Shown here in pieces: positions 17,050 to 27,159 of a stretch of DNA of 64,000 bases. Source of the DNA: Bryobacterales bacterium (lineage in GTDB: Bacteria; Acidobacteriota; Terriglobia; Bryobacterales; Bryobacteraceae); assembly GCA_003164035.1 (NCBI GenBank), contig PLRS01000045.1, forward strand, positions 1-64,000. Direction: 5' to 3'. Position 1 is the stretch's first letter; the number at the start of each line of letters is the position of its first letter. Both the position numbers and the translations under genes were made by a program. The notes below the pieces were generated by a model. That model saw only the letters and a program-made list of their open reading frames with translations. It made no database searches and had not been told where the DNA came from.

Positions 17050-19326
17050 ATGCCAGGCCCCAGAATTGCAGCCGCGTTTCGCGTAACGCCGGAACAGGTC
17101 GACTCGCTGACACGCGACCTGCGCATGATCGAGCAAGGAGCGGTCGTGCTCGCCTGCTTCGATCCGTACGAAATCATCAACTACTGTTTTCCCGTCACGC
17201 CGGGCGTGCAGTACGTAGACGCGACGATCGACGAGATCGCCGACGATCAGGCGGCGTTGGAGTTCGGGCTGTTCAGCGAAGATTTCTTGCCGGTCCTCAT
17301 CGACGAGTACGCGGCGGAGTTGCGGCGGTACCTAAGCCATCTGACGTTTGAGGCGAATCGCGCGTACGACAAGGCGGCGCTGGTCCGGGAACTGGAAATG
17401 ACCGCGGGCGTAGCGGAAGGCGATCCGGAAAAGGCGCGCCAATTCGTGGAACTGGAAGAGGTGAAGGCGGATTTTAACGTCTCGCTGGCCGTGACTCTTG
17501 GGAAGATCTCCATTGGCGTGCAACGCCTCCGGGAAGTGGTGCAGAGATGCAACCGGCGGACGGACTATGACGCGAGGATTCGGGAAGCGCTGGCGGGCTA
17601 TAAGCCCGGCCCGGTATCGCAGACGATCTACGACGCGCTGGGAGCCGAAATTCAGCGCCAGGAACCCGATCCGACCAGCCGCCGGCGAAAGCTGCGCAAC
17701 GCGCTGGTGGATGCAACCGCGATCGAGCGGATTCTGCACGCGAACCGCGCCCTGGCGGCGGACAGTACAAGCCCGCGGCTGATCCTGCTGTACGTATCGT
17801 CCGCCGGCAGAAACTGGACGATTTTCTCGATTCCGGATGTGGAAGCGGCGCAGCCAATCATCGACGGAAAACCCTACCCGATCTGGAGAACAAGAGAACA
17901 GTTGTTTGTGGCATTGCTGCACAAGGGCACCGAGAACGAGCCGGTTTCCCACTGGATCGGCCGGCTGAGCAGTTGGAAAGACCAGTACTCCCGGATACGG
18001 TACTTGCACGGCAAGATTGGTCAACAACCGGGGGAGGAATGCATCCCTTCGGATTGCCTGCAGGTCGGTGGGACACCTGCCGACTCGTGCAAATGGCTGG
18101 AACTTTGCCGGGCTCTGGACTCGGACGTTCAGATCAAAGCCAAGCGGGCGGAGATCAAGAACCTCGGCCTGATCGCGGCAATCGCGACGTACACGCGCGT
18201 GCTGAAAAGCCTGCAGCAGCTCCAACAGGACCCGGCGGCGCGGGTGAAGGCGGTAGTGGCGGCTCTGGTGTCGGCTCCGATGCGCGATCTGGCGATGGAA
18301 AAAATGTTCGTGGAGAATTCGATGCTGCTGCTCCAGGACGACCTGCGCCTGGCAGTTGCCGACCGTAAACTCGAGACGGGGGGCGAAAGCGAGGGGGCGG
18401 CAAGCGACGGCGTCACCAACGTGGTGCAATCGCTGCCCCGGCGTCCCAGGTTGATCACTCCCGAATACAGGGATCTGGCCGACCGCTTGATCCAGTATTA
18501 CGACCAGCCGCGCGTCGCCATGATGGACGCTGCCAGGTTCGTGGAGAGTGTCAACCCCGAGTTCGCACTGCTGGCCTCGCGCGTACCGGAGGGAAACGGC
18601 GAATTGGAGCTGCTGCGGTGTCTTCTGCACCTTGCGTATCCGCTTCGTTCCGGAGACGCCCGCGTGGTGAACTCCACCGATGAGAATTGCAGAAAGTATC
18701 CGGACCAGCAGGCGGAGTTCCTCTACGTAGGGTGCTGGGCGGCGCGGCGGATGAAGCGATACGCGGAATCGATCCTGTTCGCCGACCGGGGCGTTGCGTT
18801 GAATCGGCAGGACCCCCGCTTCTATCACGGCCGTGCACTAAGCATCTACTGTTGGATCGCCTCGGGTACCGCCGGATGCTCCAAGGTGATGCAGGACGCC
18901 ATTGACGACACAGTCCGCGCCATCGAGTTGTTCGAGCTCGATCCCGAAGCCGGTCGCGACCGGGAGATGTTGAGCGCCTGCTACAACAATGCGGCGTATT
19001 TTTCTCTTGTACCCGATTTGTCGGCCCCCGACGGTCCAAGCAAAGCTTCGGAGTTCTTCGACAAGCTCCTGCAGGTGCTGCCGCGTTCCCAATGGACGCC
19101 GAAATATCCGGAGTACTACCATACCGAATCGCTGTTGCTGTACAGCCGGTACTTGGTCCAGAAGCAGGGGGGAGCTAAAGAAGGGACGGCGAGGCCTCAC
19201 CTGGTCCGCGCTATGGGACAGTTGCGGACGGCGGTTCAGCTCGACCCCTGTCAGGAGTACAAGGAACTGTACGACACAATGCAACGGGCGTTGGGGGCTC
19301 CGGCGAAGGCCAGGAGCACTCCCTGA
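17050..19326 (+). CDS. Unknown 758-residue protein with PIN-like N-terminus and TPR-like C-terminus
   Basis: The N-terminal 260 residues show the spacing of an enlarged PIN ribonuclease fold: V-V-L-A-C-F-D-P-Y-E with Asp38, LPVLIDEYAAEL with Glu86, and NALVDATAIERI with Asp221. The last is followed by a hydrophobic strand LILLYVSSAG where PIN domains usually carry T-S-D; the final acidic residue is therefore missing or displaced. The middle (about 360-430) is helical or coiled-coil-like. Residues about 570-740 resemble degenerate TPR helices with CYNNAAYF and A-V-Q-L-D-P. No signal peptide is seen. It is the last gene of the three-gene operon, 9 bases after the second. PIN assignment is an inference from motif order, not a database match. 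Confidence 0.68.
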   Translation: MPGPRIAAAFRVTPEQVDSLTRDLRMIEQGAVVLACFDPYEIINYCFPVTPGVQYVDATIDEIADDQAALEFGLFSEDFLPVLIDEYAAELRRYLSHLTFEANRAYDKAALVRELEMTAGVAEGDPEKARQFVELEEVKADFNVSLAVTLGKISIGVQRLREVVQRCNRRTDYDARIREALAGYKPGPVSQTIYDALGAEIQRQEPDPTSRRRKLRNALVDATAIERILHANRALAADSTSPRLILLYVSSAGRNWTIFSIPDVEAAQPIIDGKPYPIWRTREQLFVALLHKGTENEPVSHWIGRLSSWKDQYSRIRYLHGKIGQQPGEECIPSDCLQVGGTPADSCKWLELCRALDSDVQIKAKRAEIKNLGLIAAIATYTRVLKSLQQLQQDPAARVKAVVAALVSAPMRDLAMEKMFVENSMLLLQDDLRLAVADRKLETGGESEGAASDGVTNVVQSLPRRPRLITPEYRDLADRLIQYYDQPRVAMMDAARFVESVNPEFALLASRVPEGNGELELLRCLLHLAYPLRSGDARVVNSTDENCRKYPDQQAEFLYVGCWAARRMKRYAESILFADRGVALNRQDPRFYHGRALSIYCWIASGTAGCSKVMQDAIDDTVRAIELFELDPEAGRDREMLSACYNNAAYFSLVPDLSAPDGPSKASEFFDKLLQVLPRSQWTPKYPEYYHTESLLLYSRYLVQKQGGAKEGTARPHLVRAMGQLRTAVQLDPCQEYKELYDTMQRALGAPAKARSTP

Positions 19327-19411
19327 AAACAGCGGCCTCCCGGACCGGCGCGGGCAGCGCCAATTTCGGCATCCGCACATCCAGCACGCGAAAGGCGAAT
19401 ATTCCCACCCC

Positions 19412-20347
19412 TCACTCAAAGCACTGTTCGATCGATCTCAGATACTGGCGATTGCGCAGCGCACTCTCTCGCGGCGTGCCCATGCCGGGGAGAATATCCT
19501 GCTCCACCAGCACATAGCCCGAATAGCGTTTCGATTTAAGCCAGGCGAGCACGGCGGGGAAGTCCACCGAGCCATGGCCCAGCTCGCAGAAAACGCCGCG
19601 GCCGAGGGCGGTGAAATAATCCCAACCCTCGGCGCGGGCGCGCTCGGCCGCCTCGGGCGCGCAATCCTTGAAATGCACGTACCAGACGCGGTCGCCGAAA
19701 CGCGCAAGGCCCGCCATGGCATCGCCGTCACCCGCGCCGTAGACGTAGTGGCCGGTGTCGAAGACCAGGCCGACGTGGCGCGGGTCGGTCAGTTCCAGAA
19801 AGCGGGCAATTTCGTCGGGCGTCTCCACGTAGCCGCCGCAATGGTGATGAAAAACGGTGCGCAAGCCGGTTTCGTCCGCCACGGCCTTGGCGATGTGGTC
19901 GGCGCCGGCGGCGAAAGTACGCCAGTCGTCGGCGGTCAAGCCCATGGAAGGGGCGATACGGCCGGCGTTGTGTGTGCGCTCCGGAACGGTACCATTTTCA
20001 TCGGCGAGCACCAGGAACGGCGCCGGGCTGGTGGCGACGGCGGCCAGCAGACGCGCCGTGCGGATGGCGGCTGCGCAACCGGCGGCGTGAGCCGATTGGT
20101 TTTTGAGCGCCACGGGAACGAAGGCGCCCAGCATGGCCAGGCCGCGCCGCGACAGTTCCGCGCCCAGCGCCGAAGGGTCGGTGGGCATGTAGCCCCAATC
20201 GCCCAACTCGGTCCCGGTATAACCGGTAGCGGCCAGTTCGTCGAGCATGCGGTCGAACGGAATAGTCTCTCCGGGTACCCCGTCGAATTCGAGCGATCCC
20301 CAGGAGCACGGGGCATTACCTACGCGTAACGCGGACATGGTTTTCAT
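19412..20347 (-). CDS. iolE: IolE-like 2-keto-myo-inositol dehydratase (TIM-barrel isomerase superfamily)
   Basis: This 311-residue protein belongs to the AP-endonuclease-2/xylose-isomerase-like TIM barrels. It opens V-G-N-A-P-C-S-W-G and continues [11 protein letters not shown]. Metal-binding residues typical of IolE lie in [18 protein letters not shown] and WYVHFKD. IolE dehydrates 2-keto-myo-inositol to the trihydroxycyclohexanedione that IolD opens, and iolD is the next gene upstream on the same strand. IolH or an epimerase is the alternative. It is the last gene of the minus-strand iol run and is separated from iolD by 138 bases holding two hairpins. No clear ribosome binding site precedes the ATG. 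Confidence 0.8.
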   Translation of the reverse strand: MKTMSALRVGNAPCSWGSLEFDGVPGETIPFDRMLDELAATGYTGTELGDWGYMPTDPSALGAELSRRGLAMLGAFVPVALKNQSAHAAGCAAAIRTARLLAAVATSPAPFLVLADENGTVPERTHNAGRIAPSMGLTADDWRTFAAGADHIAKAVADETGLRTVFHHHCGGYVETPDEIARFLELTDPRHVGLVFDTGHYVYGAGDGDAMAGLARFGDRVWYVHFKDCAPEAAERARAEGWDYFTALGRGVFCELGHGSVDFPAVLAWLKSKRYSGYVLVEQDILPGMGTPRESALRNRQYLRSIEQCFE

Positions 20348-20411
20348 GGGCTTTGGAAGGCACCTGTTAAGCCGAGCTTCTCACGGCGCCCGAAAGTGGC
20401 CTGGATAAAGA

Positions 20412-20453
20412 CGTGTCGAGAAGAATCTCGACACGGCACGCAAAAGTGCGTGC
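20412..20453. other. Two adjacent perfect hairpins in the iolD-iolE spacer
   Basis: A 10-base stem with a 4-base loop (20412-20435) is followed directly by a 7-base stem with a 4-base loop (20436-20453). Neither is followed by a T run. Their position between two co-directional catabolic genes suggests transcript processing or differential stability rather than termination. Confidence 0.6.
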
Positions 20454-20485
20454 GCCACGTTGGCGATCGAACCGTGAGATAGGGG

Positions 20486-22359
<1,874 letters not shown>

Positions 22360-22363
<4 letters not shown>

Positions 22364-23370
22364 GAGCGACTCTCCTGGGACTGGGTGGACGACAGGGCCG
22401 CCAGTGCCTCGGCCACGCTCCACCCCTGGTGAATGATGCGGCCGGCAGCTTCGGCGACCGGCAGCGGATCGGCCGCGCCGGGATAAAGGACCGTGCGGCC
22501 CACCAGGGCGCCGCGCACGGTGGGCGAGCAGGCCAGCCCTTGGGCCAGTTCGCTAAGAAACTTCGGGGGATCTCCCGCCGATTCCCCGCCCAACAAGAGG
22601 ATGGGGAGGGTAGTGGCGCGGGTCACCGTCTGGAAGCCTTCGCAATAGGGCAGCTTGAGCCAGAGGCGGCGGCTGCTGTCGCCCAAAGCGGAAGCTACGC
22701 CGGCGATGCGCGCCAGCGCTTCTTTGGTTTTCACGATGGCCCAGGAGCCGGGGATGTGCTCCATCGGCAGCGGTTCGAGGAACGTGGGCAGGCCTAGCGC
22801 GTTGGCTTCGGTGATGGCACGGGAGGTGGCCAGCAGGGTTTTGAGCGATCCGGCATCCTGGTCGGCGATGCGCAGCATCAGATTGGCGCCATCCAGACTC
22901 CACTGGGCGCAGGTGGCCGGCGTGGCGCCGCTGATGGGGTCGTCCAATTCCCAGGACGCACCCGCCAGACCGCCCCGATTCAGGCTGGCGATTAGCACTT
23001 TGCCATCCAGCAGCGGCGCGGAAGGAGCCATTTTGCCAAAAGCGTCGAGTGCCAGCAGATCTTCCAGAACGTCCATGGTGGCCATCACGCCATCCACCAG
23101 GGGGCATTCGAGGACGCGCAGAATGCGGGCCAGGTAATCGCGGCGGTCGGCCATGCCCAGAGGATCGCGTCCGGACTTGGTGACGCGCCGGGCGGGATGG
23201 TCGGCCGCCAGAATGTTCAGCCTGCCGGTGGGCGCGAGATTCGGGCGGCGCACTCGCGCGCCCGCGGCCCGCAGGGAAAATTCGGGATCGGCGATGCGCG
23301 TTTCGACCAGCCGGGCGATGACTGCTTCGGGTAGGTATTGTTGGCTTGAAAACATGATTAATTGTGTCAC
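22360..23370 (-). CDS. Cgl0158-type TIM-barrel aldolase of the inositol cluster
   Basis: This 336-residue protein carries N-I-L-A-A-D-H-P-A-R-R near residue 55, then GDGM-like barrel motifs VDGVMATMDVLEDLL, LIASLNRGGLAG and TFLEPLPMEHIPG. This is the pattern of the (beta/alpha)8 barrel known as Cgl0158 in Corynebacterium inositol clusters and related to the LacD/DeoC aldolases and the DUF2090 part of some IolC proteins. It could cleave 6-phospho-5-dehydro-2-deoxygluconate, the IolJ step. The GTG at 23370 gives this length; an ATG five codons inside is an alternative. The stop overlaps the iolD start by four bases. Confidence 0.75.
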
Positions 23371-23384
23371 TTTGCCGGTGCGGT

Positions 23385-24218
23385 CTATTTCACCAGAGGT
23401 AGCCGGGGGTCGGGATCGCGCCAGGTTTGCCGCACCCAGGCGTAGTCCGGATCGTCGGACGCCGCCATGGAGCGCGCCGAACCCGCTAACGCATTCAGGT
23501 AATACACGTCGTAGCCGTGCGCCGCCACCACCGGGTGGTAGCCTTCCGGCACCAGCACCAGTTCGCCGTCGCGCACGGTGATGGTTTCGTCGATACGCCC
23601 ATCCTTGGTATAGACCTTTTGAATGGCGTAGCCGAGGGGATCGCTCATCCGGTAATAGTAAATTTCTTCGAGATCCACTTCGCCGGGCGGCCGATCGACA
23701 TCGTGCTTGTGCGGCGGATAGCTGGACCAGTTACCGCTGGGCGTATAGACCTCGCACATCAACAGGCGGTGAGCCGGAAACTCCGGGCCCAGAAAGTGAT
23801 TGATCTGGCGGGTGGCGTTGCCGCCGCCGCGGATTTCCACCCGCGAGTCTTCGGGCCGGATGACGCGCGCGGGATGCGGTTCGGTGGCGCGGCAGTAGCA
23901 CAGCGCCAGGTCGCAATCCGTGTCGGCGGCGATGGTAAAGGAAGTTTCCAGCGGCAGGTAAAGCGCCCAGGGCATGCCGTCGAACACCGTCTTGCGGCCG
24001 CCGATGCGGCTCCAGTCGCCTCGTGTCGAGGCTACGCTGAAGACGCCGCCAAGGGCGACGATGGCCAGCTCGCGAGGCCCCGTGGAAGCGGTATGGCTTT
24101 GGCCGGCGGGCAGTTTGAGCACCTGGAATTGCAGGTATTGAAAGCCCATATCCTCGGGCGCCAGGTCGACCGGGACCGGGCCTTCTGGTTTGGGGCGAAC
24201 GATTAAGGGCGACGTCAT
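23385..24218 (-). CDS. iolB: 5-deoxy-glucuronate isomerase
   Basis: This cupin-family protein of about 277 residues carries the IolB metal-binding pattern YPPHKHDVDRPPGE with LEEIYYYR, and later VLVPEGYHPV. It isomerises 5-deoxy-glucuronate to 2-deoxy-5-keto-gluconate. The ATG at 24218 is preferred because GAGG lies nine bases upstream. A GTG at 24233 overlaps the regulator stop as GTGA but has no good ribosome binding site. Length and motifs fit the family. It lies 14 bases before the aldolase and just after the LacI-type gene, in the same operon. Confidence 0.93.
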   Translation of the reverse strand: MTSPLIVRPKPEGPVPVDLAPEDMGFQYLQFQVLKLPAGQSHTASTGPRELAIVALGGVFSVASTRGDWSRIGGRKTVFDGMPWALYLPLETSFTIAADTDCDLALCYCRATEPHPARVIRPEDSRVEIRGGGNATRQINHFLGPEFPAHRLLMCEVYTPSGNWSSYPPHKHDVDRPPGEVDLEEIYYYRMSDPLGYAIQKVYTKDGRIDETITVRDGELVLVPEGYHPVVAAHGYDVYYLNALAGSARSMAASDDPDYAWVRQTWRDPDPRLPLVK

Positions 24219-24229
24219 ATGGTGTATCC

Positions 24230-25270
24230 TCACTTGCCACGGTCGGGCGGCGGTGCGGTGGATTCGCGTACCACCAGTTCGGCCGGCACGCGCACGGTGG
24301 CGCCGGCGGAGCGGTGCGCCAGCAGGGACAGGAGCGTCTCGATGGCCAGCCGGCCCATCTGCCGCATGGGTTGGCGCACGGTGGTGAGCGGCGGAGTGAA
24401 AAAGCTGGCGATGGCCAGATCGTCGAAGCCGGCCACGGAAAGATGGCCGGGAACCCGCACGCCGCGGCGGTGGGCGGCGCGAAGGGCGCCCATGGCGGTC
24501 ATGTCGTTGTAGCAGACGATGGCGGTAGGCGGCTCGGCGCGCGAGAGCAACTCTTCCGCCCCAGCCAGGCCGCCTTCGGCTTTGCCGTCGCCCTCGACGA
24601 AAAGCTCGGGAAGGAACGGCAGACCGTGGCGGTCGAGCGCCTCCCGATATCCGGCGAAACGCTCGGTGTCGGATTGATAGCCGAAGCGGTCGCCCAGATA
24701 GCCGATTTTGCGGTGGCCCAGGCCGATCAGGTAGTCGGTCACCAGCCTGCTTCCCACCAGGTTGTCGATAATCACCGAGTGCACAAACTCGCCGGGATGT
24801 TGGTTGTTCACCAGCACGATGGGCACGCCCATTTCCTCCAACAGCGGCGTGTAGAGGGCGCCCACGCGGGAGGCGGTAACCACGATCCCGTCGACGCGGC
24901 GTTCGGCGAACGAGCGCACCACGCCGGTTTCGCGCTCCGCGTCGGCTCCGGATTCGGCCAGGTAAACGGAGTAGCCGCTACGGCAGGCCATATCCTCGAT
25001 CCCACCCACCACTTCGCTGATGAAAGGGTCGGAAACCGTGGTCACTACCACGCCGATCATCATGGTGTGGCGGGTTACCAGGCCGCGGGCGACCGCGCTG
25101 GGACGGTAGCCGACTTCACGGGCGATGCGTTTCACCCGATCGGCGGTTTCGGGGTTGATCAGCGGGCTGTCCTTGAGGGCGCGCGAAACGGTGGAATGGG
25201 ACACGTTGGCCAGACGCGCGATATCTTTGATGGAGGTTGGCCGGGATGACGGGACCCGCAGTTTTTCCAT
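24230..25270 (-). CDS. LacI family transcriptional regulator of the iol operon
   Basis: The start is set at the ATG at 25270, giving MEKLRVPSSRPTSIKDIARL and 346 residues. An upstream ATG would add 31 residues before the helix-turn-helix with no family support. The LacI DNA-binding motif VSHSTVSRALKDSPLINPET is complete, including the hinge YRPSAVARGL. A periplasmic-binding-protein-like sensor domain follows, with VVVTTVSDPF and VAGFDDLAIA. It heads the minus-strand iol operon, 11 bases before iolB. A perfect 14-base palindrome directly before the ATG suggests autoregulation. The effector is probably a pathway intermediate but is not shown by the sequence. Confidence 0.92.
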   Translation of the reverse strand: MEKLRVPSSRPTSIKDIARLANVSHSTVSRALKDSPLINPETADRVKRIAREVGYRPSAVARGLVTRHTMMIGVVVTTVSDPFISEVVGGIEDMACRSGYSVYLAESGADAERETGVVRSFAERRVDGIVVTASRVGALYTPLLEEMGVPIVLVNNQHPGEFVHSVIIDNLVGSRLVTDYLIGLGHRKIGYLGDRFGYQSDTERFAGYREALDRHGLPFLPELFVEGDGKAEGGLAGAEELLSRAEPPTAIVCYNDMTAMGALRAAHRRGVRVPGHLSVAGFDDLAIASFFTPPLTTVRQPMRQMGRLAIETLLSLLAHRSAGATVRVPAELVVRESTAPPPDRGK

Positions 25271-25272
25271 GT

Positions 25273-25286
25273 CGCACACGTGTGCG
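25273..25286. promoter_or_regulatory. Perfect palindrome CGCACACGTGTGCG, putative LacI operator
   Basis: A 14-base perfect palindrome with central CG, as in LacI-family operators, ends two bases before the regulator ATG. It occupies the place of the ribosome binding site, and no other Shine-Dalgarno is seen. Binding there would block transcription or translation of the whole operon. Confidence 0.6.
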
Positions 25287-25486
25287 CAACCAGTATGGCG
25301 CGGTCGACGAGCCGCCGTCAAGGGGAGGGGTAGCGCTAATGCCCTAACGCCCGCTCCGTCCAAAGGTCACTCCGGCAACGCCCACGATGGAAGCGACCAC
25401 GTCTTCGGCGGTGCGTCTGGGGGGACCTGCTTGCGGCACCAGGATTGCGCGACTCACCTCCCGGCGTGTGATAACGTAATGGTCAG

Positions 25487-25756
25487 ATGCCACTATTTCT
25501 CGTGGTTGCGCTGCAGAATTCCGGACCGGCTATTGATGAGGCAGTCGCATCTGAATTCCCCGATACGTCATACCAGATCGAACCTGGCAAATGGGCAGTC
25601 AACGCCGACGTCCCGACATCCAAAGCGATTTCCAACAAACTGGGTATTCGCGAAACCCAGTCCCACATCATCGTGCCCATTCGGGGATACACTGGGCGGG
25701 CAAAACCGGATCTGTGGGAGTGGCTCTCAGCCCAATCGGCGAAAGTAGATGCCTGA
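25487..25756 (+). CDS. Small 89-residue protein, possible SinR/Cas2-like ferredoxin fold
   Basis: No family is certain. The order of elements suggests a beta-alpha-beta-beta-alpha-beta fold: strand PLFLVVAL, helix AIDEAVASEF, paired strands SYQIEPG and KWAVNADV, helix TSKAISNKLGI, strand HIIVPIRGY, then DLWEWLSAQ. This order and the W-A-V-N-x-D spacing recall SinR-family and VapD/Cas2-like small proteins, some of which are ribonucleases; that is an inference. The stop overlaps the next gene by eight bases, so the two are coupled. It lies in the divergent gap between the regulator and the plus-strand catabolic genes. Confidence 0.65.
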   Translation: MPLFLVVALQNSGPAIDEAVASEFPDTSYQIEPGKWAVNADVPTSKAISNKLGIRETQSHIIVPIRGYTGRAKPDLWEWLSAQSAKVDA

Positions 25757-26090
25757 GAAGGAACCGGGCAAGTCCCAGCGCAGCTCCCGGCCCGCGTCAG
25801 GGCCGGCGTCGTCGGACGACTTTCCCGTCACCTCATCCTATACCGGACATCATCCCGGCGACCTTGGCTATGTCGAGCTGGTAGCGGATATTCAGAACCG
25901 GCTGGGAAGATTGACTGAGGCTGTGGAAACGCTCAAGGAGCAGTCCAAGGAGCACGGCACAGAGTTGAGGGGCATAGGCAAGGATCTCCACGCCGCGAAA
26001 ATGGTGGGGGGATTGTTGGTGCTTGCGGCCAGTGCGGTCGGCTGGGTGATCCACGAAGTAGTACAGTACCTCTCAGCCCACGCCAAGTAG
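25749..26090 (+). CDS. Small 113-residue coiled-coil, single-span membrane protein
   Basis: The N-terminal 40 residues are Pro/Ser-rich and probably disordered. Residues about 42-80 form an amphipathic or coiled-coil helix (VADIQNRLGRLTEAVETLKE), and about 84-103 form one membrane span (MVGGLLVLAASAVGWVIHEV). The layout resembles XhlA-type or membrane-anchored effector proteins, but no family is assigned. It overlaps the 89-residue gene by eight bases and is followed by a 151-base gap before the kinase. A small soluble protein coupled to a small membrane protein is the layout of several toxin-antitoxin or abortive systems. Confidence 0.65.
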   Translation: MPEKEPGKSQRSSRPASGPASSDDFPVTSSYTGHHPGDLGYVELVADIQNRLGRLTEAVETLKEQSKEHGTELRGIGKDLHAAKMVGGLLVLAASAVGWVIHEVVQYLSAHAK

Positions 26091-26241
26091 GTAGCTCCTC
26101 GAAGGAGAACTTTGTAATTCGGGACCGACCCATCTTTAGGACTCTACCAGGGTGTGAACCGGGAATTGCGGGCATCTCGCCATTTCTCCATGCCGTCGGC
26201 GATATACTCTTGGCTGTCGGCCTCACCGGCCAGGATTACTC

Positions 26242-27126
26242 ATGCGCGCACTTTCTATCGGCGAAATTCTTTGGGACCTTCTTCCGGACGGCAAGCACCT
26301 GGGTGGCGCGCCGTTCAATTTCGGCGTGAACCTGCGCCGCTGCGGCCACCAGGTGCTGTTTGCCACGGCGGTTGGCGACGATCCCCTGGGATGCGAGGCC
26401 CGCGAGAAGATGCTGGCTACGGGAATCGACATGCGCCTGGTGGAAACCACCAGCCGCTACCCGACCGGCACGGTGGACGTCGCCATCGACGCCGCCGGCG
26501 AACCGCGATACCGGATCCACCGGCCGGCCGCTTACGACGATTGGGTTTGCGACCGGAAGGCGGGCGAGGTTCTGGCCGACTTCGAGCCGCGCTGGATCTA
26601 CTTCGGAACGCTGTTGGCTCACTCGGCGGAAGGGCGGCGCGCGGTGGAAGCGGTGCTGGACGCCTGCTTCCGCGCGTCCCGCTTCTTCGATGTCAACTTG
26701 CGCCGGAATTCCTATTCGCGCGAGCTGGTGGAACGCTTGCTGCGGTTGGCCCACGTGGTGAAGATGAACGACCGGGAACTGGAGCCGATCTGCACCTGGC
26801 TGGGCATCGAAGAAGGCGGCGATGCCGGGCGGGCGGCGCGGCTGGGCGCGGCGATGGGGTGGCGCGCGCTGGCGGTCACGCGCGGCGAAAACGGTTGCCT
26901 GGTCTGGACCGCGGATGGCGCGGCCGAACACCCGGGCTTTCGCGTGCCGATCCAGGATACAGTGGGCGCGGGCGACGCCTTTGCCGCCGGCTTCCTGCAT
27001 GGGCTCGAGCTGGGCTGGCCGCTCGCGCGCGTGGCCGAATTCGCCAATCGGCTGGGCGCCGCCATCGCGGCCCACTCCGGCGCGACGCCCGAATGGAGCA
27101 TGGAAGAGCTGGAACTGCTCAGATGA
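26242..27126 (+). CDS. PfkB family sugar kinase (fructokinase-like)
   Basis: This 294-residue ribokinase-fold protein starts RALSIGEILWDLLPDGKHLGG and has the ATP/anion-hole motif DTVGAGDAFAAGFLHG with the catalytic Asp. The motif GGAPFNFGVNLRRCG near the N-terminus is typical of fructokinases. AGGA lies nine bases before the ATG. In this context it could supply the IolC step, phosphorylating 2-deoxy-5-keto-gluconate, or it may simply phosphorylate a hexose. It leads a plus-strand run with the amidohydrolase and mmsA. Confidence 0.85.
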   Translation: MRALSIGEILWDLLPDGKHLGGAPFNFGVNLRRCGHQVLFATAVGDDPLGCEAREKMLATGIDMRLVETTSRYPTGTVDVAIDAAGEPRYRIHRPAAYDDWVCDRKAGEVLADFEPRWIYFGTLLAHSAEGRRAVEAVLDACFRASRFFDVNLRRNSYSRELVERLLRLAHVVKMNDRELEPICTWLGIEEGGDAGRAARLGAAMGWRALAVTRGENGCLVWTADGAAEHPGFRVPIQDTVGAGDAFAAGFLHGLELGWPLARVAEFANRLGAAIAAHSGATPEWSMEELELLR

Positions 27127-27159
27127 CGGGGCGCTACTCTATATCGCGAAAGGAGACCT

